From Helochares maculicollis (lineage: Eukaryota; Arthropoda; Insecta; Coleoptera; Hydrophilidae): DNA of 43,786 bases. Shown here piece by piece: positions 26,693-37,376 of the stretch. Under the pieces are notes generated by a model, which saw only the letters and a program-made list of their open reading frames with translations, searched no databases and was not told the DNA's origin. A program made the translations under genes and the position numbers. Where the stretch lies: positions 1-43,786 of the forward strand of contig JAWQRO010000300.1 in the NCBI GenBank assembly GCA_033557835.1, given 5' to 3'. How positions within the stretch are numbered: the first letter of the stretch is position 1; each line of letters opens with the position of its first letter.

Positions 26693-26756
26693 ATGGTTGC
26701 TCTTGATTATACGATAATTAGTAAAAAAACTAAAGACATAAACCCGCTTTGGAAAT
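26693..26756 (+). CDS. TMEM179: Probable first coding exon of the TMEM179-like gene
   Basis: ATG at 26693 in a good context (cgaaaATGG) opens 21 codons plus one base, then meets a strong donor (T|GTAAGTT, 26757). The phase-1 end fits the phase-1 acceptor at 29775, and the joined coding sequence is exactly 744 nt with no stop. It would encode a short, partly basic cytosolic N-terminus beginning MVALDYTIISKK and ending just before the first membrane segment. The intron would be about 3.0 kb, much longer than the other two. Inferred from phase, donor strength and position; a phase match alone happens by chance one time in three. Confidence 0.5.
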
Positions 26757-28164
26757 GTAAGTTAAATATTATTATTTTGCGAGTTAATTATTTTTAGTGA
26801 TCGTTGCTTTGTGCAGATGCGAGCGCTCCATATTGACATTTCTATTGACTTTTGACATGCGGTGTTAATTTCAAATTTAAATACAAAAATAAACACTTGC
26901 TTGTTTACTCTCGTTAGTAAATTTAGCTAATTTATTATTTTATGTATTCAGTTTTATTAGGAATGTCATTTGGATAATTTATTGTGTATATTGGAAAATG
27001 TTGATGAAAATAAATAAAGGAACGCTTTATTTATATCTCGTAGCCTCATATAAAGCACGGTATATATTTGTTTATTTGTATGTTTTATCTAATGAATGAT
27101 TTAACGGATCCGCATTAAGCGTAAATGCTCACATGATGTTCATAATTTTCTCGATTAATATAGAAAGCAAAATCTTCAGACTTTCAGGCTCAAAGTATTT
27201 AAACAAATTTGTTATAGATAAGTTATCGTAAAATAAATGGAATTTCCTGTTTGACGCCCGTGTTGGCGAAATGCCACACATAATAATAAACAATACAAAT
27301 TTTGATTTTTCAAGCTACGATCCACCTTCAATCTATAAATGAATTTCAGGGATCAAATCGATGGCAAAATTACAAATAATTCTTAACCATTTTAATACGA
27401 TTCATATAATGCCAGTTAAAGGGTAGATATAATGACGACAGGGGAAAAGCGCGGCAATGTCAACTATAAGCCTCAAATGGTACTTTGTCCATGACTCTCA
27501 ATGGGGAGTCGAGACACTTTTCGCCTTGTAGCAGGTTTAAGATAATAAATCATAACATTTTACTACAAATATAAATTAATTATTCTTTACCTTTACAAAA
27601 ACTAATCAAAATGTTTTTACTCAAATTGCTCTCTTATAAATGATTGCAACTTATAACAGTGTTTTTCCAATCTTGCTAATTATAAAATTAATAATAAATA
27701 GTAGACGCAATGTCTGGACCATACGGTGGAAATATACGAATGCAGAACGTGCAATAACCGAATAATTAATTTTCCTCGAGCTCATGCAACAGCACGAATA
27801 TTGTCGCTCAATTTATGCATCAGAAACGTATATCTGCTATTGACAGTTACATCGCGCTCTTTAAAATAAATAAGATAACCGTCCTCACAAACCCAGAATA
27901 TTAAAGTTCTCGTTGATTAAGTAGCTTTCGCCATTCTAAGATCAGGTTTGCCAATCCTTTTAAGTGAAGAATCAAAAAACAGAATCATCCCTGGTGATAA
28001 ACAAACTCTAAAATATGCCTCGTCCCATTTCTATAAGCTTAAAAACGACCATGCTTAATTAACACTTCAAAGAGAGAGAGAGAGAGTGGAAAAGAGATGG
28101 GGGGGGGGCGCGAAAGACATACAATGCTACTGTTCTACCACTAACCTTATTCATCTCCAAATGG
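26757..28164. other. Proposed large intron of the TMEM179-like gene, first part
   Basis: AT-rich. It contains a GC-richer 140-base patch (27425-27565) with a short interrupted hairpin (TGTC-GACTC / GAGTC-GACA, about 27487-27520) and the GAGA run near 28071. No coding sequence supported. Confidence 0.4.
28070..28118. repeat. (AG)n run followed by a G9-10 tract
   Basis: About eight AG units (28071-28086), then a run of Gs starting near 28109. GAGA runs can bind GAGA-type factors in insects; here it sits in the large intron beside the decayed antisense gene. Confidence 0.8.
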
Positions 28165-29410
28165 TCATGGAGAATTCACCAAATAAATAAACAATATAGC
28201 ATCATCATAATCACATTCAGCAACATCGGTCGACATTGGAGTGTTTCTTAATTTTTTATTTTCTAATTGCTTATTTTGTGCGGTCCTCTTTTTGGTACCA
28301 TACGTTTTATTACATCCAATAGGGACTGGTATTGCAGAATGAACATCATATTTCACTCTTAGAGTTTTCCAGGAGTCGTGGTTGCTTGTTAAACCAAGTT
28401 GTTCCTTCGACCTTTCTAATGTTTCTGTCTCATCTATCATTAAAATGATTTCTTGGTCGTTTTGTCTCTTTTAGGTACCATTCAGCAAATCTTGCAATTC
28501 ATCTATTGTGAGCTCCCTTTGCGATGTATCCATACCATTACCCTCTTCATTCTATTGATGCAGTCAGTCACTTTAATTGTTTCTCTCGTCCAATTATTTT
28601 TTCTTTCTCACTTCGTTATTCCTAACAAGCTTCTTTTCATAACCTTTGAGTAGTAAGGATCTTCTGTATGATAGCTGCACTTAGTTTCCAAATCTCTATC
28701 ATTAGTCAGCAAGGATAAGATGCGTTGATTAAAGCCTTTTTTTATAAAGAGGCATTTTAGAATAGTCTCTTGTTCTTGATTTTTAATCCCTTATTTTTAG
28801 CGTTTAATGTGCTGAAGACATACTTCAATGTGATCGTGAATAACAGAATAGTTTAGGAAAGATCAAGTCTTCTTGATGTACATATCCTGCTGCTAAGAAC
28901 TAGATGACTAGTTTGTGGAGTGTCACTTCGGCTTTTGCTTTCTCATATATATGTGATTAAAGATTCCAATGTATAATTTGTCTATGCCTTCCACTATTAT
29001 AGCTCTTATTATTTGTAAAACACTAGATGACGTGATTAAGGGTTAATAAAACTTTTTTTTCCTTATAGCTTTTCCCAGATCTATAATGTCCACTTGATCG
29101 TTTCGACTTTTTACTAGGGCTTTTTTAGTCAACGTTGGTTCCTGAGGGATCTGCAGTTGCATATTATTAATTTTAATTGGTAACAGTTTTGCCTCTGTGG
29201 ATTATTAGTCACCTCTGCTATCTTTAAGGCTACCATTCTCGAGCTCATAACAGTCTATGGAGAATGCCGTTCCTTTTGCGTATCAATCCCACTTAAGATT
29301 TTTGAGACGTAACGCCACGTTGTCATATTGGGGGCTGCCAAGTACAGATGGAGCCTTCTGTTGGGGATATGAGCCGGCTCTGATTCAGATTCAGAAGAAT
29401 CTGCAAGGTC
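28165..29410 (-). pseudogene. Decayed antisense gene, unidentified
   Basis: The minus strand carries a chain of open segments broken by stops and frameshifts, running from about 29400 down to a stop at 28165. Pieces with clear protein character are, in order: GSPQYDNVALRLKNLKWD (near 29320), a PQEPTLTKKALVKSRND region (near 29130), GIDKLYIGIFNHIYMRK (near 28970), FLAAGYVHQEDLIFPKLF (near 28890), ETILKCLFIKKGFNQRI (near 28770), MDTSQRELTIDELQDLLNG (near 28520) and a final intact 91-codon stretch (28165-28440). No long poly-A tail, terminal repeats or target-site duplication was seen. I do not recognise the parent protein. It lies within the proposed 3 kb intron of the TMEM179-like gene, antisense to it. 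Could be a retrocopy, a dead single-copy gene or a mobile-element gene. Confidence 0.45.
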
Positions 29411-29774
29411 GACAAATTAATTAATTCCCTAATTTATTTATTGAGACAAATTTAAAATAACGCAATTATTTTTCTATCTAAACCATACAATTACGTCACC
29501 AGCACACTGTCCCCAAAACCCAGTTTCTTGCACATTCAGTATTTCAAACGAAAATTAAATGTCAGCTTCTCTTACTTAGAATATTCAAGTAACATATTAA
29601 AATAACTTTTTATCAGAAAATCCACATTAAAATCGAAATCGCAACAAAAAAATGACCCTCTACCAAATGATTTCTTCAGAGTTCTTTAATAGGCAAGAGA
29701 GCGTAAGATCCGTGGGTCTCTGTATTTATGTATTCAATCTTTTAAACGCTTTCTTATAAACCTTACCATTTCAG

Positions 29775-30677
29775 ATTGGCACTATTTACTCTTTTTCGTC
29801 GCTTCAGTCTCCGCTGCAACAACAGCGTATTCCCTCGGGTATGCTTTGCAAAGTTTCGGCGGTTACTGCATCCTTGGTGCAGATATTACCTTCGGACTTA
29901 CAGAAAGCAATGATACTTACGTTGATCCGATTATGACCCATTGGGGGGAGACCAGCATATGTGAATTTTGTTTGTATTCCTTAATTGTAATTGCAATCTG
30001 TGGTATCATTTTACTGACATATTTTATAATAAACTGGACCGGAGCTGACAACGAAAGTAACGGGTAAGTAAAAAAGTATAACAATTTAATAATTGTCACA
30101 AACACAATATTCCCAAACCACAAATATTGAGTCTGCTTAGAAATATGGTATTATTTTTAGTAACTACATTTTCAACACTTAATTTTTTTTTGTTAGATTT
30201 TATTAAAGAGACATTGTTTCAGATTATCTCCCGCTTGGCAAAGCATCGTTCCTTCTACAGTTGTAGTTGGTGTGATTTGCATTATCTTGTTATTTGTTAA
30301 TCACTATGTAAAAGGCGGCATTGATATATTTTGTGCAGAATTTGAAGAAATCACCAATAGTACAACGTAAGAATTGTTAAAATTAAAACTCTAACTAAAT
30401 CAGTATTAAAATTAAAACAAATAATTTCAGGTGTTCCGAAAAAATCAACGCCTATACCATACAAACTAATAACCACGAAACATATATCCATATATTTTTA
30501 AAGGTCAGTAAAGCAGTACTAATTGTAACTTTACTCGCGTGGGGGGCTCAGTTTATTACACTTCTGGTGAGGTTTTTTATGGGAATCGACTTCGAAGTAC
30601 AAATTAAACATGTCACGCCCATACAACAAAACGATAGAGGAGATGACACAGATTTAGAAGACGAAAATACAGTATAA
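29775..30677 (+). CDS. TMEM179: TMEM179-family four-pass membrane protein, exons 2-4
   Basis: Three exons are seen: 29775-30063, 30223-30366 and 30431-30677 (stop TAA at 30675). Every junction has GT-AG ends (gtaagt, gtaaga; tttcag acceptors) and the phases agree (1, 2, 2). With the proposed first exon at 26693 the protein is 247 aa, close to vertebrate TMEM179 (about 233). Four hydrophobic segments lie at about residues 24-46, 84-107, 125-146 and 187-214. Loop 1 carries GGYCILG, the sequon NDT and HWGETSICEF, matching the family's RC-L and EWG--ACRF pattern. Loop 2 has paired cysteines (IFCAEF, TTCSEK) and the sequon NST. The C-terminal tail is acidic and cytosolic by family topology. Molecular function of the family is poorly known. 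The call rests on remembered family pattern and topology, not on a search. The gene converges with the zinc-finger gene downstream. Confidence 0.8.
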
Positions 30678-32244
30678 GAACTACTTAAATTCAGAAATGA
30701 ATTCCCAAAGTTCCATTTTAAAGTACAAGAGCAGTTTTTATATTATAAATGTGAAAAATTCTATATTTCGTTAATTTTAAGATTTTATTCTAGTCATTTT
30801 CGTGCATATATTATTCAAGTTGCAAATGGAAGCACGCTTCATATAATATAATTATTTACCGCACTTTAATTTATGTTTTATCCCATTAATAATTGTACGA
30901 AATTAATTAATTTTTAACATTTAACTATTTTTACGACGTTATACTGAAGCAAATATATTCAGCATTACTAATTTTTATTTTCCTTGTGAGAAATCAATTT
31001 TAAAGCAATTCACGTCTAGTATTATGCTGTACAAGGTATTACTAATGTATCTGACTCTTCTGCCAATGAATAGTCATATGACAATCAAATGCTGACCATA
31101 CCAGAAAACCCTGTTTGTTATTTTAAATCTTGATACATGCTGAATTACAAATTCTTATTGCCAATTTAACATACTACTGCCGTTTGTATCAATCATTTAA
31201 TGTATTTTGACAAAAACTTTTCAACCAGTAATTTATTTCCTCCAACACCATATGCATTTAAAGTTGAGCTAAATGCTCAGACATTTTTTCCATTTTCTCT
31301 TTTGAAATTATTATTGATATCATTAAACTAATTGCTCATTACTTTCATGAAAATTATATTTTCAATATTAACAAGGCCTATAGCTTAAATAAATATAAAA
31401 GCAAACGTTTTTGGTCCTTTTGCCTCAGATGTATCTATTATCACCAGACGGCTTGGGTGCCAATCTAAATAAATAAGTAAAATCAACAAAACTTCAACAA
31501 CGAAACATTTAAATTTATTATAATGTTATAACAAGCACTATTTACTTGAGTTTGCACTTTGATTGTAAATGTAAATACATACTTACTAACAATACACTAC
31601 AGAAAACGCTCAAATGTTTGGAATATATTATTGCTCAATGTTCAAAAAGCGTCCAAAATACGAATTGGTTCCCCCTGTCAAGGCCAATATAACTCAAACA
31701 GTACATAAAATTTGCTCTAAATATAATATGATTTTATTTGTTGTATTTTGGGAGTTAACTAAATATCCATTGAATTATTAAATTTATGTTAAAATAGTTG
31801 ATATATAAACTGTTATATTTTATATAGTGATAAAATTGCCTTCGCCTGTTTGTGATGTATTTTAATTATACAACTGCGTTCCTGTAATTTATGTTCATAT
31901 ACCATTTGTAAGTATTTTTATAAATAAATATTCAGTATGGAAATTCTCCAACTTTTTTAAACACTTACACCCAATTTGCAGTCATAAAAGTCATGATAAA
32001 CAGTTTGATACAATTTATTCAACAAAGAAAATCAAAAATCTTCAAATAAGCTACACGCAGTTTTAATTTTTTTTAGAAATTGTCTTAAAAACTAGAAACA
32101 CGTTAAAATTTGCGTAAATTATGGATTAAAACAGGAATACTTTTGCGATACAAGCCTAAAACTTCATTTAAAAATTTTATCTAATAAAAATATTAAGACT
32201 ATTAGGAAAATTTAAAAGAAAATCCACTTAATACTTAGGTCTAA
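30678..32244. other. Convergent 3' region between TMEM179-like and zinc-finger genes
   Basis: Holds the presumed 3' untranslated regions of both genes and several AATAAA words on both strands. No coding frame supported. Confidence 0.5.
31923..31928 (+). terminator. Candidate polyadenylation signal of the TMEM179-like gene
   Basis: AATAAA 1.25 kb after the stop; an earlier AATAAA is at 31468-31473. On the facing strand AATAAA at 32014-32019 could end the zinc-finger transcript, so the two genes would converge with about 90 bases between signals. Chance occurrence is likely in this base composition. Confidence 0.25.
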
Positions 32245-35200
32245 TTAAGAGGGATGCTGGGTTCTCACATGCTTATTTCTATCTCCTTTTTGTCTAAATT
32301 GGCGCCCACAGATGTCACAAGGGTAGGGCCTTTCATCAGTATGAATTCTACGGTGGTTGTTCAAAGCGTCTGCTCGGAAAAATCTTTTTTGACAAATCTA
32401 AAAGGGAATGGGGGCTTATTGAAACTGAGCAATGTGACATTAGTTACATAAACCTGAAAATTAAAGTGTACAACTGGAATCAATCAGTGTAAATGTAGTG
32501 ATTTTCAAAATAATGTAGTTTTTATTCTACTATGGTTTTAATCCATAATTATAAAAAACTTGATAGCGATACTGTAAAGGATGAAAGTAAAGGTGGTTGA
32601 AACCAATACAAACAACAAATTGATTGATGTATGAATTGTATATTTATTGCAGATTTAAATGTCATGTAACATTTTATACTTACATCACATCCATAACGAC
32701 GATCGTTGGTGTGAATCAGACGATGTTGATAGTAGACTGATCCAGTTAAGAAACATTTATCGCAGACAGAACACTTAAACGGTCTTTCACGGGTATGAAC
32801 TTTACGGATGTGGTCCTTCAAGTCCGGACGTATGGTGTATCTTGCTTCGCATCCCTCGTGGGGGCAAGCAAATGGTTTAATGCCTGCAAAAATATTTTGC
32901 TAGTGAAGTAGGTCTTGCTTTCCTTAATATTAACCGGATCATATATTTAACATTTTGATTTTCATAATCCTCGCGAAAAAGATAATTGCTTGATAAAGGA
33001 AAAACTTGTCATGTCTAGATATATTTATAACACCCAAAAAGTATACACTTTGAAAGTAAACATTTTTAGAATTAGCAACGTTATTTAAGAATATTGCTCA
33101 AAATACAAACTGCAAATTGTGAAGGGAATTTACTTTTAATCACAATATTTAGATATGCCAATAATTTGGATGAAATAACTGCTATGACATCTAGTCAGAT
33201 CTGTGACCTTATTAAATCTTGTTATATTGATCCATGTTTTTGCAATTGTAATGCTTAACTAAAATAATAAAACAAATTTTAATTATTGCCGGCTAGGCTT
33301 TCACGGACGATTCCGTCTTCACTTAAGAAAATCAAGTGAATAGCCTCATACGGCAATAGGGGTTAGAAAATAATTAAATGTGATAATTTTATTTAAAAAA
33401 ATTCACAGAGGTAAACAGATATATTATTTAAATGAATTTTATATCCCCATAGAAAAAAAAGACCTTTAATCTATTTACTTTGGTAGACCAGGGTAAAATA
33501 GTCTAAAAGCAAATTAAGTTGATTCAATTACTTCAATTGAAGTACAATAGATCTAATGGTTTCAAATGCAATACTGCTGCAGTAATAACATAATAAATAT
33601 TATTTATTGATTGGTCATGTATGCTTGATAAATTTAAAATAAATAAAATCATTTTTACTAAGAGTTTAAATTTTAAAAAAATATATTTTATGGACAGAAA
33701 TTGAGATTGCTTAGAGAAAAATCAAAGTGAAATTTAAAAAATTACAATTTTTTAGTACAATCTGAAACAAATGTACCCAGATAATAATGATCACCTCACT
33801 TAAACGATTTTTGACAACTTGATCGTAAGTACATTCATAGGATTTAGATGGCTGATGTCGGTATATTTCATTTGAGAAATAAATTGTACTCATTATGAAT
33901 GTTCCAATAATTTCCATTTGGTGTTGCAAAATATAGATTAATGTGTTGGCAAGCGGTAGGTAGACACCATTTTAATACAGTATTTAAATAAAAATGCTAT
34001 TTTTAATCAAAAATTTTATGAAGTTTTAGATTTCTCAAATTGGAATTTCTGGATCTAAAATTAGACAGTGGATTGGTAGTTTCATACATTGCAAATGCTA
34101 ATAAATAAGGACCAGCTGACTAGGCGAATAAATATTTAAAATAAAAATTATTTGTCCACAGAACGTAAGATATATTATAACATTACAATAACATTATAAT
34201 TTTTGTTCAAGAGCTATAGAAAAACACTCATAATTTACATTACTAGGGGTTGATCACACCTAACGCAATCTAAATACTAATTCATTATTCATATTGATTC
34301 AATTATATAGGGTAGTGAAAAATTAAATCAAGCACTATTTGAGCTTAGAAAGTTAGCTTTTATAAAACTATCCTTATGGCTTTGCTCGTGACATGAAAGA
34401 TTATAATAAAGTAGACAAATTCAAAGTCCTAGCCAAAAATTTTCAATTTTCATGTTCATAAATCAATGTGTGTGTCTATATTATATTTTGTCATGTTTGA
34501 TTTATCTAAACAGATAATGAGTGTATTTACTATTTTGCATTCAGCTGTGGAGAAAATTGCATTATTGCTACTCTTAAAGCCACAATTTATTAAGCGAAAA
34601 TATGTTTTAAATGATTCATGCTAACCATTATATACTCTCTTCTTGGGTGCAATTCCAATTTTATTTCATATAATGAGAATTATAAAGTTGTTGTAAGTGG
34701 ATTTTAAAGAAAGAAAGCTTTGCTTAAACCAATTTTATTTTTGCATGTCTCTAAAGCTCATCCTGATATATTTTACTTACTAAGGTGATTTATACTCTAA
34801 CTAAACACTATAAATAAAAATATGAATAAAAATCACCTTGATGGAACCTCATGTGTTGCCACAGATGGGATGTTTGTGAATAGCACCTCTTGCATATTTC
34901 ACAAACATAAGGTTTCAAACTTTGATGGGCTCTGCTATGAATCAGCAAAGCTTTGGCACTATGAACGACCTGCAAACATAGACAATAATGGTTATTCTGA
35001 TAAATGTAAAAAATGGTAGTCATCACCTGGTCACATTCTTCACATTTGAAATTAGCAGGATGCTCAGTCTCTCTATGGTGTTCAAGATCTACAACACTAT
35101 CCCAAATTTTATTGCAACGCTCGCATTGGTATTTAAAACCCTGCTCTACAGTAGCTGCTAAACGTTTAGCTTTTGTGGTTTGTTTCGGCCACTTCCGTTT

Positions 35201-36820
35201 ACGCCCCCTTTTCTTTTTCTCATTTTCAACCAACTCTTGCGAAATTAAATCAGATTTACTACTGGTTTCACTCATCACCTCCATTTTTATATCTGAAACT
35301 GGAACGCTGTTTTCATCCCCAATTTTTTCTGCCCCCTTATCTTCAGGAGTGACCCCGTTGCAATCATTTTTTTCTTTTAGTTGGTTATCAGGAATTTTTA
35401 TCTCTGACAAAACATACTCAATCAATTTTACAATTGAGTCTTTGCTTTCGTTTCCTTTGTCACCACAATCTTTTTCTTCGGTACAAATGTAAGTTTTGGG
35501 TGTGTAGTGTTTCTTTTTGATTTTGTGAGTGTATAAGATTTCGTGTGATTTGAAGGTACGATCACAATATTCACAATAAGTCATTTTAGGCAAGTAGAAT
35601 AAATTTGCTTCGTCTGAACATTTCGTCAACCAGTGCTTGGTGGCTAGAGTGTACGAATCGAATGTTTCTTTGCAGGTGATACATTCGTAGTTTATTTCTG
35701 TCGTGTGTTTCTTCTGGTGAAGCAAGAGAAATTTTTTGTCTGCATATGTACGATTGCAGTATTCACATTGCAAAAGTAATTCAGTTAGTACCTTCTCTAC
35801 ATTTTTTATTGAAATGTTATTCAAAGAGAGTTCATTGTTAACTATTTCAGGAGCAACATGTGAGAGATTTTTGATTTCTTCATTTAACAGTCTGAGTTCA
35901 TCAGCTTCTTGTGAGCTTTCGCTGTTTGATTTGTTTTCTACTTTGGCTTCTAGTGGTTCTGGACAAATTTCTGCGTGGCAATTGGCAGAAGCAGGTGTAG
36001 CAAAGACTTGGTTGCATTTTAAGCACTTCCATACGGCTACATCGCTTCGATAAAATTTTGAGATATCACCAGCTTTTTTGCAATGGTTTTCCTTATGTAT
36101 TCTGAGGCGGTTTTCGCTTACGAAATGTTTACTGCAGTGTTCGCATACATTTACGTTGGTTTCATCGTGACTAGTTTGATGTCGCTCCAAGTTGTTTTGG
36201 CTAACAAACTGTTTCCCACATGTAGGACAATCAAATTTCATACGTAAACCTTTATCAATATCCTTGATGTCAGCATTGGGTTTTAAGACGACTTTTTCAG
36301 CATTAAATTCACATTGGTGACGTTGATACTGGTATTTTGTAGGGAAATTAGTATCACAATTTTGACATACAATCATAGTAGGTATGTTAGGAACTTTAGA
36401 TTCTCTTTTAATGTGAGTTGCAGGGCTGCTTATGGTTTTGCATTCCCCGGAATTAGTTAAGAGTGTAGTTATCTCTGTGGCAAAGTTCATAGGATTCAAT
36501 TCCTCTACACCACCAATTTTAACGACTCTCAAACTGGATTCATCTAAATCTAGGTATCTGTATGTGAAAGTGATTTTATCTCCACCATTTAAAGAGAGAT
36601 CTAAAGCAGTTCCAAATGAGGAAGGGTCAGAATTTATTGGGTAAGTGGATATAAGTTGATTTGTTGTGTTATCAAAATCATATTGAAGTGAACTTACAGT
36701 TCCATCTATTGCATCCACTCTATGCAATTTCAGGGTTCCTATATCTAGATTATTCATATTCAGTTCTGAAACCACTTGATGCCTCTTAAAACGAATTAGA
36801 TCATCAAAACAGCTTTGCAT
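32245..36820 (-). CDS. C2H2 zinc-finger protein, about 14 fingers (probable DNA-binding factor)
   Basis: Four coding exons on the minus strand: 36820-35027, 34969-34837, 32883-32684 and 32397-32245 (TAA). Donors are CAG|GTGATG, CAAG|GTGATT and GAT|GTAAGT; acceptors are TTTGCAG, TTTGCAG and TTTTAG. Phases agree and give 759 aa. The N-terminus (about 150 aa) has no recognised domain. Then come scattered fingers (for example FDCPTCGKQF, NVCEHCSKHF, LQCEYCNRTY), some C2HC, an acidic serine-rich linker, and a basic nuclear-localisation-like run KKKRGRKRKWPK. A dense C-terminal array follows, with linkers such as HTRERPFKC and HTDERPYPC; one finger has C-x4-C spacing (CPHEGC). The second and third junctions each rebuild a normal finger array, which supports the model. 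Start: ATG 36820 is used; 36874 (in frame upstream) and 36757 are alternatives. Likely nuclear; the target and the ortholog are unknown. Confidence 0.88.
33285..33357. ncRNA. Predicted three-way-junction structured element in an intron
   Basis: Nested complementary arms: ATTGCCG (33285-33291) with CGGCAAT (33351-33357); AGGCT (33295-33299) with AGCCT (33342-33346); inside them two hairpins, ACGGA/TCCGT around a 4-base loop (33303-33316) and TTCACTT/AAGTGAA around a 9-base loop (33318-33340). That is 24 perfect base pairs in 73 bases, within an AT-rich intron of the zinc-finger gene. On the minus (pre-mRNA) strand it resembles an open-stem-III hammerhead layout: GGC-UA before one hairpin and GAAA-GCC after the other. 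The conserved CUGAUGA core is not present, so a ribozyme is not claimed. It could instead be a fragment of a structured mobile element. Confidence 0.4.
34970..35026 (-). other. 57-base in-frame intron inside a zinc-finger codon run
   Basis: Within the long frame the sequence GTGATG...TTTGCAG is a complete short intron. Removing it restores a canonical finger (CEECDQVVHSAKALLIHSRAH, C-x2-C-x12-H-x3-H). Left in, it reads through without a stop as 19 residues (starting VMTTIFYIYQ) placed between the zinc-binding cysteines and histidines. The length is a multiple of three. Confidence 0.85.
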
Positions 36821-36874
36821 CACAAACCACAAGATTACTTTGCAAGAAAAGATATGAAAACAATAAATAAACAA

Positions 36875-37376
36875 TTTTTGTTTCTGGTTGATAAAGGTTA
36901 CGACCGTTGCCTTTTGTTTCTAATTATTATTAATTTGAAGCGTTAGCAACAGGAAGGTCGAGTTATTTTACATTTTCATTGGTTAACAGGCAATTATTAT
37001 TACTATTCTTTTGTCAAAATTTGAAATTTGTATTATTTTTCTAGAGCGACACCTAGCGAGTAGTTGTGGTAGCTGTAACATTGGCGTTTTAAGCCTTACA
37101 TTTCGATTTTTAAATAAACATTTATCGCAATAGCCAAATAATAAGCATGTATTACTTACAAATCACAAATGAAGATTTAACTAGATTTATTATAGAGCCA
37201 AAGCATTTAAAAAGTACTTATTCAACACCAAATAAAGCTGCGCCATCTAGTTTTGAATTATTGTTTCACTGAATTACTTGCAACTTGTTAATATAAAAGG
37301 ATGCACGTAAAATTACGGTTGTATTCAGTCATTTGCAAGCCAGTTGTAAATAAATTATAATTTAAATTAAATCGAA
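36875..37376. promoter_or_regulatory. Divergent promoter region between zinc-finger and flavin reductase genes
   Basis: The region separates two head-to-head start codons (36820 minus, 37377 plus). It holds a TATA box and initiator for the plus gene and two CTCF-like motifs, AGCGACACCTAGCGAG (37045-37060) and TGCGCCATCTAGT (37239-37251). No clear core promoter for the minus gene was seen. Confidence 0.5.
37292..37330 (+). promoter_or_regulatory. TATA box and initiator of the flavin reductase gene
   Basis: TATAAAAG (37292-37299) is followed at about 35 bases by TTCAGTC (37324-37330), an arthropod-type initiator (TCAGTY) with A+1 at 37327. That gives a 50-base leader before ATG 37377. Confidence 0.5.

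Noticed and set aside
33285..33357. Calling the intronic junction an active hammerhead ribozyme
   Set aside because: The invariant CUGAUGA core is absent; position C3 is replaced by G and the core overlaps a hairpin stem.
34822..36644. Several plus-strand frames of 65-159 codons opposite the zinc-finger gene
   Set aside because: They are mirror frames of the long minus-strand coding exon; no splice or domain support.
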